A DNA stretch of 64,000 bases from Helicobacter trogontum (GTDB lineage: Bacteria; Campylobacterota; Campylobacteria; Campylobacterales; Helicobacteraceae), in contig NZ_JRPL02000010.1 in NCBI RefSeq assembly GCF_000765905.2, positions 19,803 to 83,802 of the forward strand, written 5' to 3'. Below are positions 54,940 to 63,907 of the stretch, one piece after another. The notes beneath the pieces were generated by a model. That model worked only from the letters and a program-made list of their open reading frames with translations. It searched no databases and was not told the origin of the DNA. How positions within the stretch are numbered: position 1 is the stretch's first letter; every line of letters begins with the position of its first letter. The position numbers were made by a program, and so were the translations under genes.

Positions 54940-57405
54940 TTATTGGTTTTGTTGCTCTATAATTGGTCGCAATCTATAAGTATAACCAAAGGTTGTCAAA
55001 GGCACGAATTTAAACTCAGCTTTCACATAGATATTATCAATTACACTAATCGTATTGCCCTGTGAAAGCATAGGCGTTCTGTTACTCCCAGCCTTTAATC
55101 CAATGCCAAAACATTTAATGTCTTTATATACACCAACGCCCAAATTGACAATATTTTGCGTCCTAAAGTCATAGCCCAAATCTGCCACTAACCCAAAATA
55201 ACCCAAATCTCCACGAAATGATGCACTCAAATAGTTAGAAGAATCAATGGGTTTATAAGCAAGGGTAGTAGGATCAATACTCCAAGCTGCATCATCTCTT
55301 TTTAAGAAATAAGAAATACTTGCAGCATAAGCTCCTCTTATATATGAGGCATTTATCCCTACTTCAGTAAAATTGTTATAAAACCATGAATAAAAAAAGC
55401 TGATATTAAAACTCAAACCTGGTAATGGCGTTGTGCCAAACTTGTTTTCCATAGGAAGACGCAGGGATGATATCGTATCATCAAAATTAAGGGATTGGCT
55501 AAGTTTCCAGTAAAAGACTTCAGCACCATGTCGATTATAAATATAATTTGACATGCTTAAATCAAGTCGCCTTATCATTTGATAAACATTGGCAAAATTT
55601 TGTGGATTCCATATATTTACACCATTTTGTATCGCATCAAGCACATCTATAGGTAATTGCGTATAAGTTTTTAGAATCTCTGGCCCCAAGATTCCATTGG
55701 TAAATATTGCTCTATCGACTGGAGCATTAAATACAGCAGAAGTTTGCATAGAGTGAAAGAAGTTACCATACTTTCGTCCAATATCGCTATTTATAGAGAT
55801 TCTATAATTAAGATTTGCATAATTACCCATATTTTCCCGCATTGCAACAGCAGTATTTGGGGCAGTATAAATTATACTCTCTTGTGTATTTGTAGCATAT
55901 ATATTTCCTGCAAAGACATTGAGCCATGCACCAATAGAAAAATACTTATTTAAAAATGAAAATTGCATACCAATAGGAATAGATAATTCATTTGATAAGT
56001 AAGAATAGCCAGTTGTTCTATGTGCGTATTGCATTCTATAATCAAACGAATAAAGCAATTCCTTTACAAACAAAGAATTCAAATATTTATGATATTGAAT
56101 ATTTGGGAGATTTTGTAATGTCGTAAGGTTGTTTGATGTATAAAGATTTAAGTAATAGCGTAAATTTAAACCCACATAATGATTATCTGTTTGAGCATAG
56201 AGGTTTGCTTTTGAAATATATGAAGTTTGATTGAGAAAATATCTTACATCATCAAGCCGCATATAATCAATATCATTCATAAATGCTAAGTCAAAAAACA
56301 TGGCATTATCAAGTTTTGTTTTTGTGCCAAAATATTTTTGTATAACATTCCTTTTACTATGTTTGAAATCAAACCCATAAATATGTTGATTTCGCAAGTT
56401 TAACTTTTGCATATAGTCATTATTATTGTAAAAATATTTTAAATGTAAAATATATTTATCATCGCTGCTATCAACAGCTCTGAATTCAAAATTTGCACCA
56501 CCACCTCTTGAGGTTCTTACTTGCGGACTAATTGTCATATCCCAAAAGTTCTGCAATGCTATATAATAAGGCTGAATATAGGTAAAACCATCAGTGCTTG
56601 AACTCCCTAATGTTGGATATAAAATACCGCTTGTACGTTTATTTTCAAGTGAAACTTTGAGATAAGGTAAATAAAATACTGGTACATCACCAATATAGAT
56701 TCTAGGATTCCATAACGCAAGTGTGTTTTGCTCTTTATCATAAGCTCCCTTACTAGAATCAATACGCCAAGCAGGACTCACAAAAGAGCAACCAGATACC
56801 ATGGAATCTGCAAAGCGATAAATTGATTTTTGAGAGCTTGCACTTTCTGCACGAGTCCAAATGCCCGTATCTGTATCTTGGATATAAAATGGGCGGATAA
56901 TGCCAAACTCGCTATTAAGATAGACTGTAGCTTGTTTTGCAAGCACAGCAAGTGTATCACCCTTATAGATACGGACATTGCCTATTAATCTTGCTTGTTT
57001 TAATTCTGGGTTATAGATAATCTCATCTGCAATAATATAGGCTTCCTTATTTTTTAATACCGCATTTCCCCTAACAACCATATAATTATCATAATGTTCT
57101 ATTTCTTCACCCAAAAGCTCAAAAAGCTTTGAGAAGTCTGTATCTTTTTTGCTTATACCTGTTTGCAAATTTTTCTCATTTGCTTTCTTTTCTTTTTCGC
57201 TCATAGTTTGTTTTACGTCTTGTGAAGCTGTGTTTTGTGTTTGTGTATCTGAAAATGTAGGCAATATCTGTTGTTCTTTAGAATCATAAAATAGTGTCGT
57301 ATTGTTTTGTGTTTGCGTAGTGCGTGTGCCTAGGAGTTGTTGCCCCAAAACATAAGGAGAGCCACACCAAAACATTAAAATAATACATAATATCGATTTA
57401 AGCAT
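54940..57405 (-). CDS. lptD: LPS-assembly protein LptD
   Basis: Outer-membrane beta-barrel that inserts lipopolysaccharide. About 821 residues: signal peptide (LKSILCIILMFWCGSPYVLG), an OstA/LptA-like periplasmic domain (about 100-230: NYMVVRGNAVLKNKEAYIIA, ARLIGNVRIYKGDTLAVLA), then a barrel of about 26 strands with AWRIDSSKGAYDKEQNTLAL and FYLPYLKVSLENKRTSGILY. The start is set at 57405, in front of the signal peptide; the frame is open to 57456 but has no better ribosome site there. Confidence 0.92.
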   Translation of the reverse strand: MLKSILCIILMFWCGSPYVLGQQLLGTRTTQTQNNTTLFYDSKEQQILPTFSDTQTQNTASQDVKQTMSEKEKKANEKNLQTGISKKDTDFSKLFELLGEEIEHYDNYMVVRGNAVLKNKEAYIIADEIIYNPELKQARLIGNVRIYKGDTLAVLAKQATVYLNSEFGIIRPFYIQDTDTGIWTRAESASSQKSIYRFADSMVSGCSFVSPAWRIDSSKGAYDKEQNTLALWNPRIYIGDVPVFYLPYLKVSLENKRTSGILYPTLGSSSTDGFTYIQPYYIALQNFWDMTISPQVRTSRGGGANFEFRAVDSSDDKYILHLKYFYNNNDYMQKLNLRNQHIYGFDFKHSKRNVIQKYFGTKTKLDNAMFFDLAFMNDIDYMRLDDVRYFLNQTSYISKANLYAQTDNHYVGLNLRYYLNLYTSNNLTTLQNLPNIQYHKYLNSLFVKELLYSFDYRMQYAHRTTGYSYLSNELSIPIGMQFSFLNKYFSIGAWLNVFAGNIYATNTQESIIYTAPNTAVAMRENMGNYANLNYRISINSDIGRKYGNFFHSMQTSAVFNAPVDRAIFTNGILGPEILKTYTQLPIDVLDAIQNGVNIWNPQNFANVYQMIRRLDLSMSNYIYNRHGAEVFYWKLSQSLNFDDTISSLRLPMENKFGTTPLPGLSFNISFFYSWFYNNFTEVGINASYIRGAYAASISYFLKRDDAAWSIDPTTLAYKPIDSSNYLSASFRGDLGYFGLVADLGYDFRTQNIVNLGVGVYKDIKCFGIGLKAGSNRTPMLSQGNTISVIDNIYVKAEFKFVPLTTFGYTYRLRPIIEQQNQ

Positions 57406-57470
57406 TATCTTCGGCTTTGTTTTATTGAGATTAGCAAAAGAAGTAAGATGCAACATGAGCTATCACAATT

Positions 57471-58025
57471 TTATGCCACAACAACAATGGTATTACTCAT
57501 CTTATCATGCAATGTGCGATAGAATCTATCCACAAATGCCACAATAAAGCCAACATAAAGCACTGCACCAAATATACATTTAATGATTGCACGTTTCATA
57601 CTTATATGCAAACTCGGCTTATCAAAGCGATGAGAATCCACAACTCTTATGCGCAAGATAATCTGTCCCAAAGTTGCCCCATAATAATACACAAAGAAAA
57701 AATAGTACACAATCTCTAGACCAATATATATCGCCATATAGATTAGCAAAATCTCAAATGCTTCTTTCGATGTTTTACGCATATCTTCTAAGATTTTGCT
57801 GTTATCTGTTGCATTGTTTAGCTGAATTTGTGTATTTTGCATACTATAAGTATTTTCAATAGTTTCTTTTGCAAGCACCAGTCTTTCTTGCTGGGCTTGT
57901 GAAAAAAAGAGTGTAATCACAAGACTTAATAAAATCATGTCAATTAGATATGCACCAATCCTTGCACTCATGGGTGCTATCTTGATATTTTCTCGAAATA
58001 AATCTTTTTCCAATCTATCCATCAT
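57471..58025 (-). CDS. RDD-family membrane protein
   Basis: 184 residues, three to four membrane helices. The opening ARIGAYLIDMILLSLVITLF is the R-x-x-A-x-x-x-D RDD signature, and the second block is GATLGQIILRIRVVD, followed by ALHDKMSNTIVV-type ending (TLHDKMSNTIVV). Function of the family is not settled; ion transport has been shown for one member. A Met repeat at the start makes 58022 equally likely. Upstream of lptD, same strand, probably one operon. Confidence 0.86.
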   Translation of the reverse strand: MMDRLEKDLFRENIKIAPMSARIGAYLIDMILLSLVITLFFSQAQQERLVLAKETIENTYSMQNTQIQLNNATDNSKILEDMRKTSKEAFEILLIYMAIYIGLEIVYYFFFVYYYGATLGQIILRIRVVDSHRFDKPSLHISMKRAIIKCIFGAVLYVGFIVAFVDRFYRTLHDKMSNTIVVVA

Positions 58026-58256
58026 TCTTCCTATTTTTCTTTTATTAAGTTTAGTGTTAATTCCTTAGAGATTGATTTATATGCCTTGCACTCTAGATTC
58101 TATATCCTATATATTGATAGCATGAGTCTAGACTTTTAGCATCTTTTTATAAAAACTCACCATAATTCCAATGATATGCTATTTCAATGCATAATTTTCA
58201 TCTTATTTTAACACAATTTGTGATTGTAACATAATTTAGTGCAGTATTGTTTTTTC

Positions 58257-59141
58257 CTACATACTCCACATAAATTTTGGCAAGGCAAACATTTGTGCTT
58301 TTGACACTATACTATCCACAAATTTATCAAGCAACACCTCCATTTTATCCTTTTTTAACCACACAATCTCTTCCACTCCACTCAAACTTTGCAATACCTT
58401 AATTGCCTCATTCATATTGCCAATGCCATCAATTAAACCAAGCCTCAAAGCATTATTTGCACTAAAGATTTTTCCTTCGGCAAAATCAAGTGGATTTTTT
58501 ACCTTTAGTTTTTCACCTCTTGCCTCTAAAACATCATTGTAGAACATCTTATATTGCTCTTGTATAAGATTATTTATAAAATCTTTTTCTAAAGGATTCC
58601 ATCTACGCGTAATTGTGCCTATCTCTTTGTATTCACCAGCACTTGAGCCTTGCATTTTTACCCCTATCTTACTCATTAGCTCTTCAAAATTTGGTGCACT
58701 AAAAATTACACCAATGGAACCCACTAAAGCACCACGATTTGCATAAATACTATGTGCATACATACCTGCATAATAACTGCCACTCGCCATCAGCGATTGA
58801 GTATAAGCAACAACAGGTATTTTTTCATTCAAATCTTTTATCATCTCTGCAATCTCAATACTTGCGCCGACTGCACCTCCAGGAGAATCTATGAGTAATA
58901 AAACACCTTTAATATCATCATTTGCCTTGATAGCCTCGACTTGTGTAGCAAAAGTTTCACTTTCATAAATTGGGAAATTTAAGTAAAGTTTTGCTAAATT
59001 TGGTTTAGATTCTATTTTTTCATTATTCGAGAGAGCAACCAAAAAAAGTACAATAAGAAGCAACACAACAACTTTAAAATAAGTATTAATAAAATCAAAA
59101 ATACCCTTAACACATTTCCATAATACATGAAATATTCGCAT
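58257..59141 (-). CDS. sppA: Signal peptide peptidase SppA
   Basis: Membrane-anchored serine protease that degrades cleaved signal peptides. 294 residues. One N-terminal membrane helix (about 20-38). Ser-Lys dyad: serine in SLMASGSYYAGMYAHSIYAN and lysine in GEYKEIGTITRRW. Other family blocks: GVLLLIDSPGGAVGASIEIA and GALVGSIGVIFSAPN. The short form (about 36 kDa type, single domain) rather than the long E. coli form. Own promoter at 59187-59192. Confidence 0.93.
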   Translation of the reverse strand: MRIFHVLWKCVKGIFDFINTYFKVVVLLLIVLFLVALSNNEKIESKPNLAKLYLNFPIYESETFATQVEAIKANDDIKGVLLLIDSPGGAVGASIEIAEMIKDLNEKIPVVAYTQSLMASGSYYAGMYAHSIYANRGALVGSIGVIFSAPNFEELMSKIGVKMQGSSAGEYKEIGTITRRWNPLEKDFINNLIQEQYKMFYNDVLEARGEKLKVKNPLDFAEGKIFSANNALRLGLIDGIGNMNEAIKVLQSLSGVEEIVWLKKDKMEVLLDKFVDSIVSKAQMFALPKFMWSM

Positions 59142-59186
59142 AATACTCCTTCAATATAAGACTGCCTTGAATACTTACAAGACAGC

Positions 59187-59192
59187 ATTATA
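59187..59192 (-). promoter_or_regulatory. -10 box of sppA
   Basis: AGAGTATAATGCT on the minus strand, 46 bases upstream of the ATG at 59141. Confidence 0.55.
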
Positions 59193-59241
59193 CTCTATTT
59201 TCAATAATAGCCTTTATTAAGCACTCTTATAAGTATTTGTG

Positions 59242-59247
59242 TATAAT
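59242..59247 (+). promoter_or_regulatory. -10 box of the YagU-family gene
   Basis: TTGTGTATAATTGC, 31 bases upstream of the ATG at 59278. It lies inside the longer reading frame and so excludes a start at 59239. Confidence 0.6.
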
Positions 59248-59277
59248 TGCAAAAAAGCAGAATATGCAAGGAATGGC

Positions 59278-59805
59278 ATGCAGATTTATACAAATCTAAG
59301 TAATACGTATCGCATATGGGTAAGCCTTTGTATTGGTATAATTGTAGGAAGTATTGGATGTGTTGTAAAGATTGGTTGGGAAGTGCTATTCCCGCTCCAC
59401 GTAAAACTATCCTTAGATTCCAAAACACAGCATATATTGCAATTATTTGGTAGCGATTCTCACCTGCTTTATTTAAATTATGTATTTAGTGATGGGTATG
59501 AATGGAATGTCTTCTATCTTGCATGGCAATTTTTATTATCACTTGCTCTTAGCTTACTTTACGTTCTATGTGCAGAATTTTGGCAAAAATTAAAATTTGC
59601 ACATGGAATCTTATATGGCATCGCTTCATGGCTACTTGTTTATGTGCTCTTTTTACCCTTATGCGGTTTTATTACAATAAACACAGATTCTATGCTTGGC
59701 TATTATGTATGTAGCTTTATAGAATCCTTATTATGGATATGGATTATTGAGCTTACACGCAGAGATTTACGTAATAGAATCACACAAGAACAAGATCCCT
59801 TTTAA
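59278..59805 (+). CDS. YagU-family (DUF1440) inner-membrane protein
   Basis: About 175 residues, four predicted membrane helices (near residues 13-32, 80-100, 110-130 and 138-160). The C terminus IIELTRRDLRNRITQEQDP is strikingly close to that of E. coli YagU (IEIIRRDLRNRITHEPDP, from memory), and the N-terminal GIIVGSIGCVVKIGWEVLFP matches the G-x-x-x-G-x-x-x-x-x-V-K-x-G-x-E start. YagU has been linked to acid resistance; that role here is inference. AAGGAATGGC precedes the chosen ATG. Confidence 0.85.
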   Translation: MQIYTNLSNTYRIWVSLCIGIIVGSIGCVVKIGWEVLFPLHVKLSLDSKTQHILQLFGSDSHLLYLNYVFSDGYEWNVFYLAWQFLLSLALSLLYVLCAEFWQKLKFAHGILYGIASWLLVYVLFLPLCGFITINTDSMLGYYVCSFIESLLWIWIIELTRRDLRNRITQEQDPF

Positions 59806-59811
59806 TATATG

Positions 59812-60870
59812 TTAGACACAGGATGTTTGTATAGGAGATGAGATTACACTTATTGTTCCAATTTCAGAACAAGCATTACAGCGATAGGTATAAAAAGGTG
59901 TTTGCACATTGCATGAGTGACAACCATAAGTAAAAGTAATATCAGCTTTTATGTTTGAATGCAACCTCAAAAGCTGTAAAACTTCGAGTGTAAAATCATC
60001 ACTTTTTTGGTATCCATCAATAAAACCTTTTGCGTAATAAATTGCCATCACATCACTTCTATTAGAAATAATATCAAAAGGGACTTCATGTTTTTGAAAA
60101 TGCCATAAAATGTCAATGTAGGGCATAATGTCTTGTAATAATAAAATCTTTTGCCAAAATAATCCAACATTATAAAGCCGAAAATGTCGTAAAATAATAT
60201 TCCGTAATGTTGGATCTTTTTCATAAAATATAAGCAGCTTTTCTTGCTGATCTGCTAGAGAAATATTGTGACTGCTACACAACTGCATAACCTTGAGATA
60301 ATTCTTTGTGTGCCATATTTTTTGCATTGAAAGTTTTGAATCTGTTTTTGCATACATAATCTCTTCTAGGCTATTTATTGCTTCTATTGCCTCCTCATAG
60401 TGTTTTAAATTTTCGCAAGTTTGCACATAATATTCAAGAATACGAACGTTGTGGGGATAATAATGTAAGATTTCTAAGAAGATTTTCTTACTTCTTTCTA
60501 AAAAGCCAGCTCTATAATAACTATCGCCAAGCAACTCTAAAATCTCTAATTTTTCATGCATCTCTAATGGCTTTTCATTAAGAGTTTTATAAATGGCAAT
60601 AGCCTGCTCATAATCCCCAGCTTTTACATAAGTTTGTGCGATTAATATTAGGGTTTGTGTTGATTTTTTTGCATGTGTGATAAAATCATCAATATTATGT
60701 TGTAATCCAACACTATCAAATTGCTTACCTAAATTATCAATTAGATCTTGCTTTCGTTTATGCGCTCTCTTTCGCTTTAAAGAGTCTAAAAAAAACACAA
60801 ATACCACCATAAAAAGTAATGCAAGTATGCCAAATATTGGATTCCTATATGCATTTAACATTTCAATCAT
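59812..60870 (-). CDS. LapB/YciM-like TPR protein with C-terminal zinc ribbon
   Basis: 352 residues. An N-terminal membrane helix (IFGILALLFMVVFVFFLDSL), then TPR-like helical pairs (about 60-200: LIAQTYVKAGDYEQAIAIYK, LLGDSYYRAGFLERSKKIFL) and a C-terminal rubredoxin-like ribbon with C-x2-C ... C-x2-C (YGCHSCNVQT and YRCNACSEIG). This is the domain plan of LapB, which in E. coli controls LpxC turnover and LPS amounts. Whether it does so here is unknown, but lptD is nearby. Confidence 0.8.
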   Translation of the reverse strand: MIEMLNAYRNPIFGILALLFMVVFVFFLDSLKRKRAHKRKQDLIDNLGKQFDSVGLQHNIDDFITHAKKSTQTLILIAQTYVKAGDYEQAIAIYKTLNEKPLEMHEKLEILELLGDSYYRAGFLERSKKIFLEILHYYPHNVRILEYYVQTCENLKHYEEAIEAINSLEEIMYAKTDSKLSMQKIWHTKNYLKVMQLCSSHNISLADQQEKLLIFYEKDPTLRNIILRHFRLYNVGLFWQKILLLQDIMPYIDILWHFQKHEVPFDIISNRSDVMAIYYAKGFIDGYQKSDDFTLEVLQLLRLHSNIKADITFTYGCHSCNVQTPFYTYRCNACSEIGTISVISSPIQTSCV

Positions 60871-61338
60871 AATCTCCTCCTTTTATAGAAATCTATTTTT
60901 AAAGTTTTATTTATACGCTTTTTATAATAACTTTTCTTATCTTTTTTTTTGTAGAAGCCTATCTCATCACACTACATTCCCAAACATCTATTGTCTTAAT
61001 TGTCTTATGCAAGTAAGTTAGCAATTCAACATTAAGGTGTATGAAATATGAAATCTGCAGATGTTTTTTACTTGTTGTGTTTATGTGTTTAATAGTATAA
61101 AATAGAGTATTTAAACTTTGAAATTCAAAAATACCCCCTAAAATTCATATATTCCACACCAAGACACTACAATCAAAGTCTATATATTAATATTAAACAA
61201 AGCAATACAATTTCCAATCATTTTATACCCGCATAACATCATTATGAATATTTTATGACACCATGGGACAAAAGGTTTATTGTAATATTATAAAATACGA
61301 CCGATATGTAGTAAAACATTTCGGATAATAGGATACAA
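60871..61338. other. 468-base intergenic region
   Basis: Divergent region between the TPR gene (-) and hemD (+). A T9 run lies at 60942-60950, 72-80 bases upstream of the TPR gene. No coding frame or RNA seen. Confidence 0.5.
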
Positions 61339-62049
61339 ATGATTTATATTCTTAAGACTGATATAGAAATGCCAATTATAGATAAAAGGTTACTAAAAGA
61401 TGTGTCTATACTTAACCTTTTGCATGTTAGAATCTTACCCTTCAGTATCACAAAGGAAGAGTTGGAGACTATTGACCATATTTTGCTAACTTCAAAAAAT
61501 GCGATTAAATCCATCATACAGCATGAATATGCACCTTTATTATTAAGAAAGAGTGCACTTGTGATTGGTAAACGCACAAAGGAAGCATGGATTAATGCAG
61601 GTGGTGAGGTGTTATTTTGTCCAGAAAGTGCTTGTGATGGCACTACATTTGCGAATTTAGCTTCAAACTATGTGCAAGGCAAACATATTCTTTACTTATG
61701 CGGTAAAGACAAGGCAAGTGATATGTCTAACCTACTCAATACACAATGCAAGGTAACCACGATTGATGTTTATGAGAGTTGTGAAAATTCAAATATTCAA
61801 AAGTGCATATTTGATGATGAAAGTATATTTATTTTTGGTTCCCCTAAACATTATAAAACTTTTTTAGAACATTATATGTGGAATCCAACGTGGTGTGCAA
61901 TTTCTCTTGGCGATACGACTTATACAAGCTTTCCAGACGATATAAGAAAACTTAATGCAAAGGGCGACTTTATAAAGGCATTAAAAGTTGCACAGGCGAT
62001 GCGTAATGACACTCCTATGCAAGACAATACAACTTTAAAAGACTCTTAA
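61339..62049 (+). CDS. hemD: Uroporphyrinogen-III synthase HemD
   Basis: Cyclises hydroxymethylbilane to uroporphyrinogen III in haem synthesis. 236 residues. The family is poorly conserved, but the right blocks are in place: HILLTSKNAIKSIIQ, LVIGKRTKEAWINAGGEVLF, KHILYLCGKDKASDM, SIFIFGSPKHYKTFLEHYMW and WCAISLGDTTYTSF. No other hem gene adjoins. The RDD gene follows after 15 bases and is probably cotranscribed. Confidence 0.88.
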   Translation: MIYILKTDIEMPIIDKRLLKDVSILNLLHVRILPFSITKEELETIDHILLTSKNAIKSIIQHEYAPLLLRKSALVIGKRTKEAWINAGGEVLFCPESACDGTTFANLASNYVQGKHILYLCGKDKASDMSNLLNTQCKVTTIDVYESCENSNIQKCIFDDESIFIFGSPKHYKTFLEHYMWNPTWCAISLGDTTYTSFPDDIRKLNAKGDFIKALKVAQAMRNDTPMQDNTTLKDS

Positions 62050-62064
62050 CCTAAGTTATATAAA

Positions 62065-62649
62065 ATGAAAAAAGCAAAAAAGAAACAGATAAATAGATTT
62101 CTTGATGGAAATAGAACTCGCACAAACAATACAATAAAAACTGCAGAATCGCAAAACAACCACAATAAACTTTCACGCTATAACTTTTTATTACCACGCC
62201 TTAAAGCCTTTATTACCGATATGTTTTTACTCAATATGCCTATACTCTACATTACCACCTACGTATTTCTTCAAGGAAAAGAGGATTTTTTACACAACCA
62301 GTTTGCAATCTTTTTATGCGAGGGTGTATATTGTATTATACTTTTTCTATTTTTTGTGATCAGTGGGCAAACTCCTGGCTTTCGCTATGCAGAAATTATG
62401 CTTTGCAGAAACTCTAACGCAAAGAATAGCACTAAGATTTCTAAAAATTCTAATGTAGAGCATGACGCACAAAAACCACCAAGAGCATGGCAATCTCTTG
62501 TTTTTATTCTTGTTTGGCTTTTTGAGCTTTGCTTCTTTTTATGGATATTTGCTTTTTTACGTAAAGATAAAAAAACATTGCATGAGATAATGTCAAAAAC
62601 GCATATCATATATAAACCAAACCCCGCAAGAAAAAACCTCTTAAACTAA
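62065..62649 (+). CDS. RDD-family membrane protein (second copy)
   Basis: 194 residues. A polar N-terminal tail of about 45 residues rich in N, T and K precedes the RDD core: LPRLKAFITDMFLLNMPILY (R-x-K-A-x-x-x-D), SGQTPGFRYAEIMLC, and the end LRKDKKTLHEIMSKTHIIY. Between helices about 25 Ser/Asn/Lys-rich residues are inserted (NSNAKNSTKISKNSNVEHD). Only distantly like the RDD protein at 57471. Behind hemD; last host gene before the suspected mobile-element end. Confidence 0.84.
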   Translation: MKKAKKKQINRFLDGNRTRTNNTIKTAESQNNHNKLSRYNFLLPRLKAFITDMFLLNMPILYITTYVFLQGKEDFLHNQFAIFLCEGVYCIILFLFFVISGQTPGFRYAEIMLCRNSNAKNSTKISKNSNVEHDAQKPPRAWQSLVFILVWLFELCFFLWIFAFLRKDKKTLHEIMSKTHIIYKPNPARKNLLN

Positions 62650-63070
62650 AAGTAATATGATAGATACATGCAGATTCTGCATACATAATGTATAGTTTTG
62701 TATAAAATCAAAGTGGGGGATATTGCTAGAAAGTATCGTGTGTGTGGGAGTTTGATAAAGATTTTTAGAAATCAAAGTGGGTGGAAAAATTTAGACAAAT
62801 TCTAAAGAATCCTATACATTGTCTAAAAAATCCTATACATTCCTATACAAAATACTATACAGATGTATAAACAAATGGCTTCAAGCTCGTAAAATAGGCA
62901 TTTAAACACTTATTTCAAAGGTATTTAAATTTAAAGCTTTCTTAATTCTCTCTATCATTATAGCACAATATACAAAAAAGCCGTCTTAAAATATTAAAGC
63001 TTTTTATCTTAACTATTTATTGCAAAAAAGTGTTTTAAAGTGTGATTTCAAGGGTATTAGATGCTTTTAG
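62650..63070. other. 421-base repeat-rich region, possible left end of an integrated element
   Basis: No gene. It contains TGTATAG at 62689, two copies of AATCAAAGTGGG (62706-62717, 62770-62781), a 21-base imperfect tandem repeat (62801-62821, 62822-62842) and four CTATACA boxes (62812, 62833, 62843, 62855). Such crowding of short repeats beside a phage repressor is like a transposase-binding end. Confidence 0.55.
62801..62861. repeat. Tandem repeat with four CTATACA boxes
   Basis: Units TCTAAAGAATCCTATACATT+G and TCTAAAAAATCCTATACATT+C (21 bases each, two differences), followed by two further CTATACA boxes at 62843 and 62855. Spacings of 21, 10 and 12 bases put the boxes roughly on one face of the helix, as expected for cooperative protein binding. 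Confidence 0.75.
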
Positions 63071-63862
63071 TTATAATCTTACACTTGAGATTATCCCAAC
63101 AACTCGTCCTATAATTTCAAGCTCTTGCAAATCTTGCAATTCTATTGGCTCATAGGTTGGATTGTCGCTTATAAGCCTTATTTTAGGGCGTTTTTGTAGT
63201 CGTTTAACATAATAATCATTGTCCAAACGCATGATATATATACCACCATCGTTGCTACTTCCATCGCATTGAAACAATAAGAGGTCGCCATCGTTGATTG
63301 TAGGTGCCATGCTATTGCCAATAGCTGCTATAATGCCTAAAATTCCTTGTGGAGCGAGGTTAAACCTAGCTTTTAACATGCTTTTAGAATATGGGATATA
63401 ATCAACATCTCCTTCAATATGATGCTCTCCAAAACCAGCAGACACCTTACCATCACGAAAAAATGGAATATTAATAATATCGTATTTATCTAATTCTGCA
63501 AATTGACTGCGATTTGCTAATGTATCAATAAGGTTATTTTGACTAAGAGACACTAAGGAATCATTGGCGAATCTGATTGGCGAATCACTTATGGAGATAT
63601 TGGGAGACATGTTTTTTGATTGGGAGACACTAATGGGAGACATATTTTCATAATATTGGGAGACATTGAGAGACAAATATTCCCCCAAGTCAATTACAGC
63701 CCCCAACTTTTTCAAATTTGATATATTTGGAGAGTGCATAACACTTTTTGCTGTATATTTTTTTATAGTGCTTAATGGAACACCAGACATTTTAGATAAT
63801 TCTTCATAAGTTGATATGCCAGCAGAACGCATACCACATTTTATTGCATTAGAAAGTTCCAT
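63071..63862 (-). CDS. Phage-type repressor: HTH plus S24/LexA-like peptidase domain
   Basis: 263 residues. The N-terminal helix-turn-helix covers about 1-60 (AGISTYEELSKMSGVPLSTI). A Ser-rich linker (about 70-125) follows, and the C-terminal S24 domain has the catalytic serine in IGNSMAPTINDGDLLLFQ and the lysine in NDYYVKRLQKRP. It is a cI/C2-like or Mu c-like repressor that may cleave itself after DNA damage. AAAAAGGTAAAAT precedes the ATG at 63862. It runs leftwards, divergent from a strong rightward promoter, as in phage immunity regions. Confidence 0.87.
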   Translation of the reverse strand: MELSNAIKCGMRSAGISTYEELSKMSGVPLSTIKKYTAKSVMHSPNISNLKKLGAVIDLGEYLSLNVSQYYENMSPISVSQSKNMSPNISISDSPIRFANDSLVSLSQNNLIDTLANRSQFAELDKYDIINIPFFRDGKVSAGFGEHHIEGDVDYIPYSKSMLKARFNLAPQGILGIIAAIGNSMAPTINDGDLLLFQCDGSSNDGGIYIMRLDNDYYVKRLQKRPKIRLISDNPTYEPIELQDLQELEIIGRVVGIISSVRL

Positions 63863-63878
63863 ATTTTACCTTTTTCTA

Positions 63879-63907
63879 TTGACAAGTTCCAAAATATATA
63901 CTATAAT
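63879..63907 (+). promoter_or_regulatory. Rightward consensus promoter and putative operators of the element
   Basis: TTGACA (63879-63884), 17 bases, TATAAT (63902-63907): a perfect sigma-70 consensus, unlike the -10-only promoters of the rest of the window. AAGTTCCA occurs twice 30 bases apart (63854-63861 and 63884-63891), overlapping the repressor start codon and the -35 region, so it may be the operator. Confidence 0.6.

Noticed and set aside
60942..60950. T9 run upstream of the TPR gene as a phase switch
   Set aside because: Moderate A/T runs are common in such AT-rich DNA and this one lies 72-80 bases from the start, without a visible promoter next to it.
62801..62861. CRISPR array from the tandem repeats
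   Set aside because: Units are 21 bases, directly abutting without spacers, and no cas genes are present.
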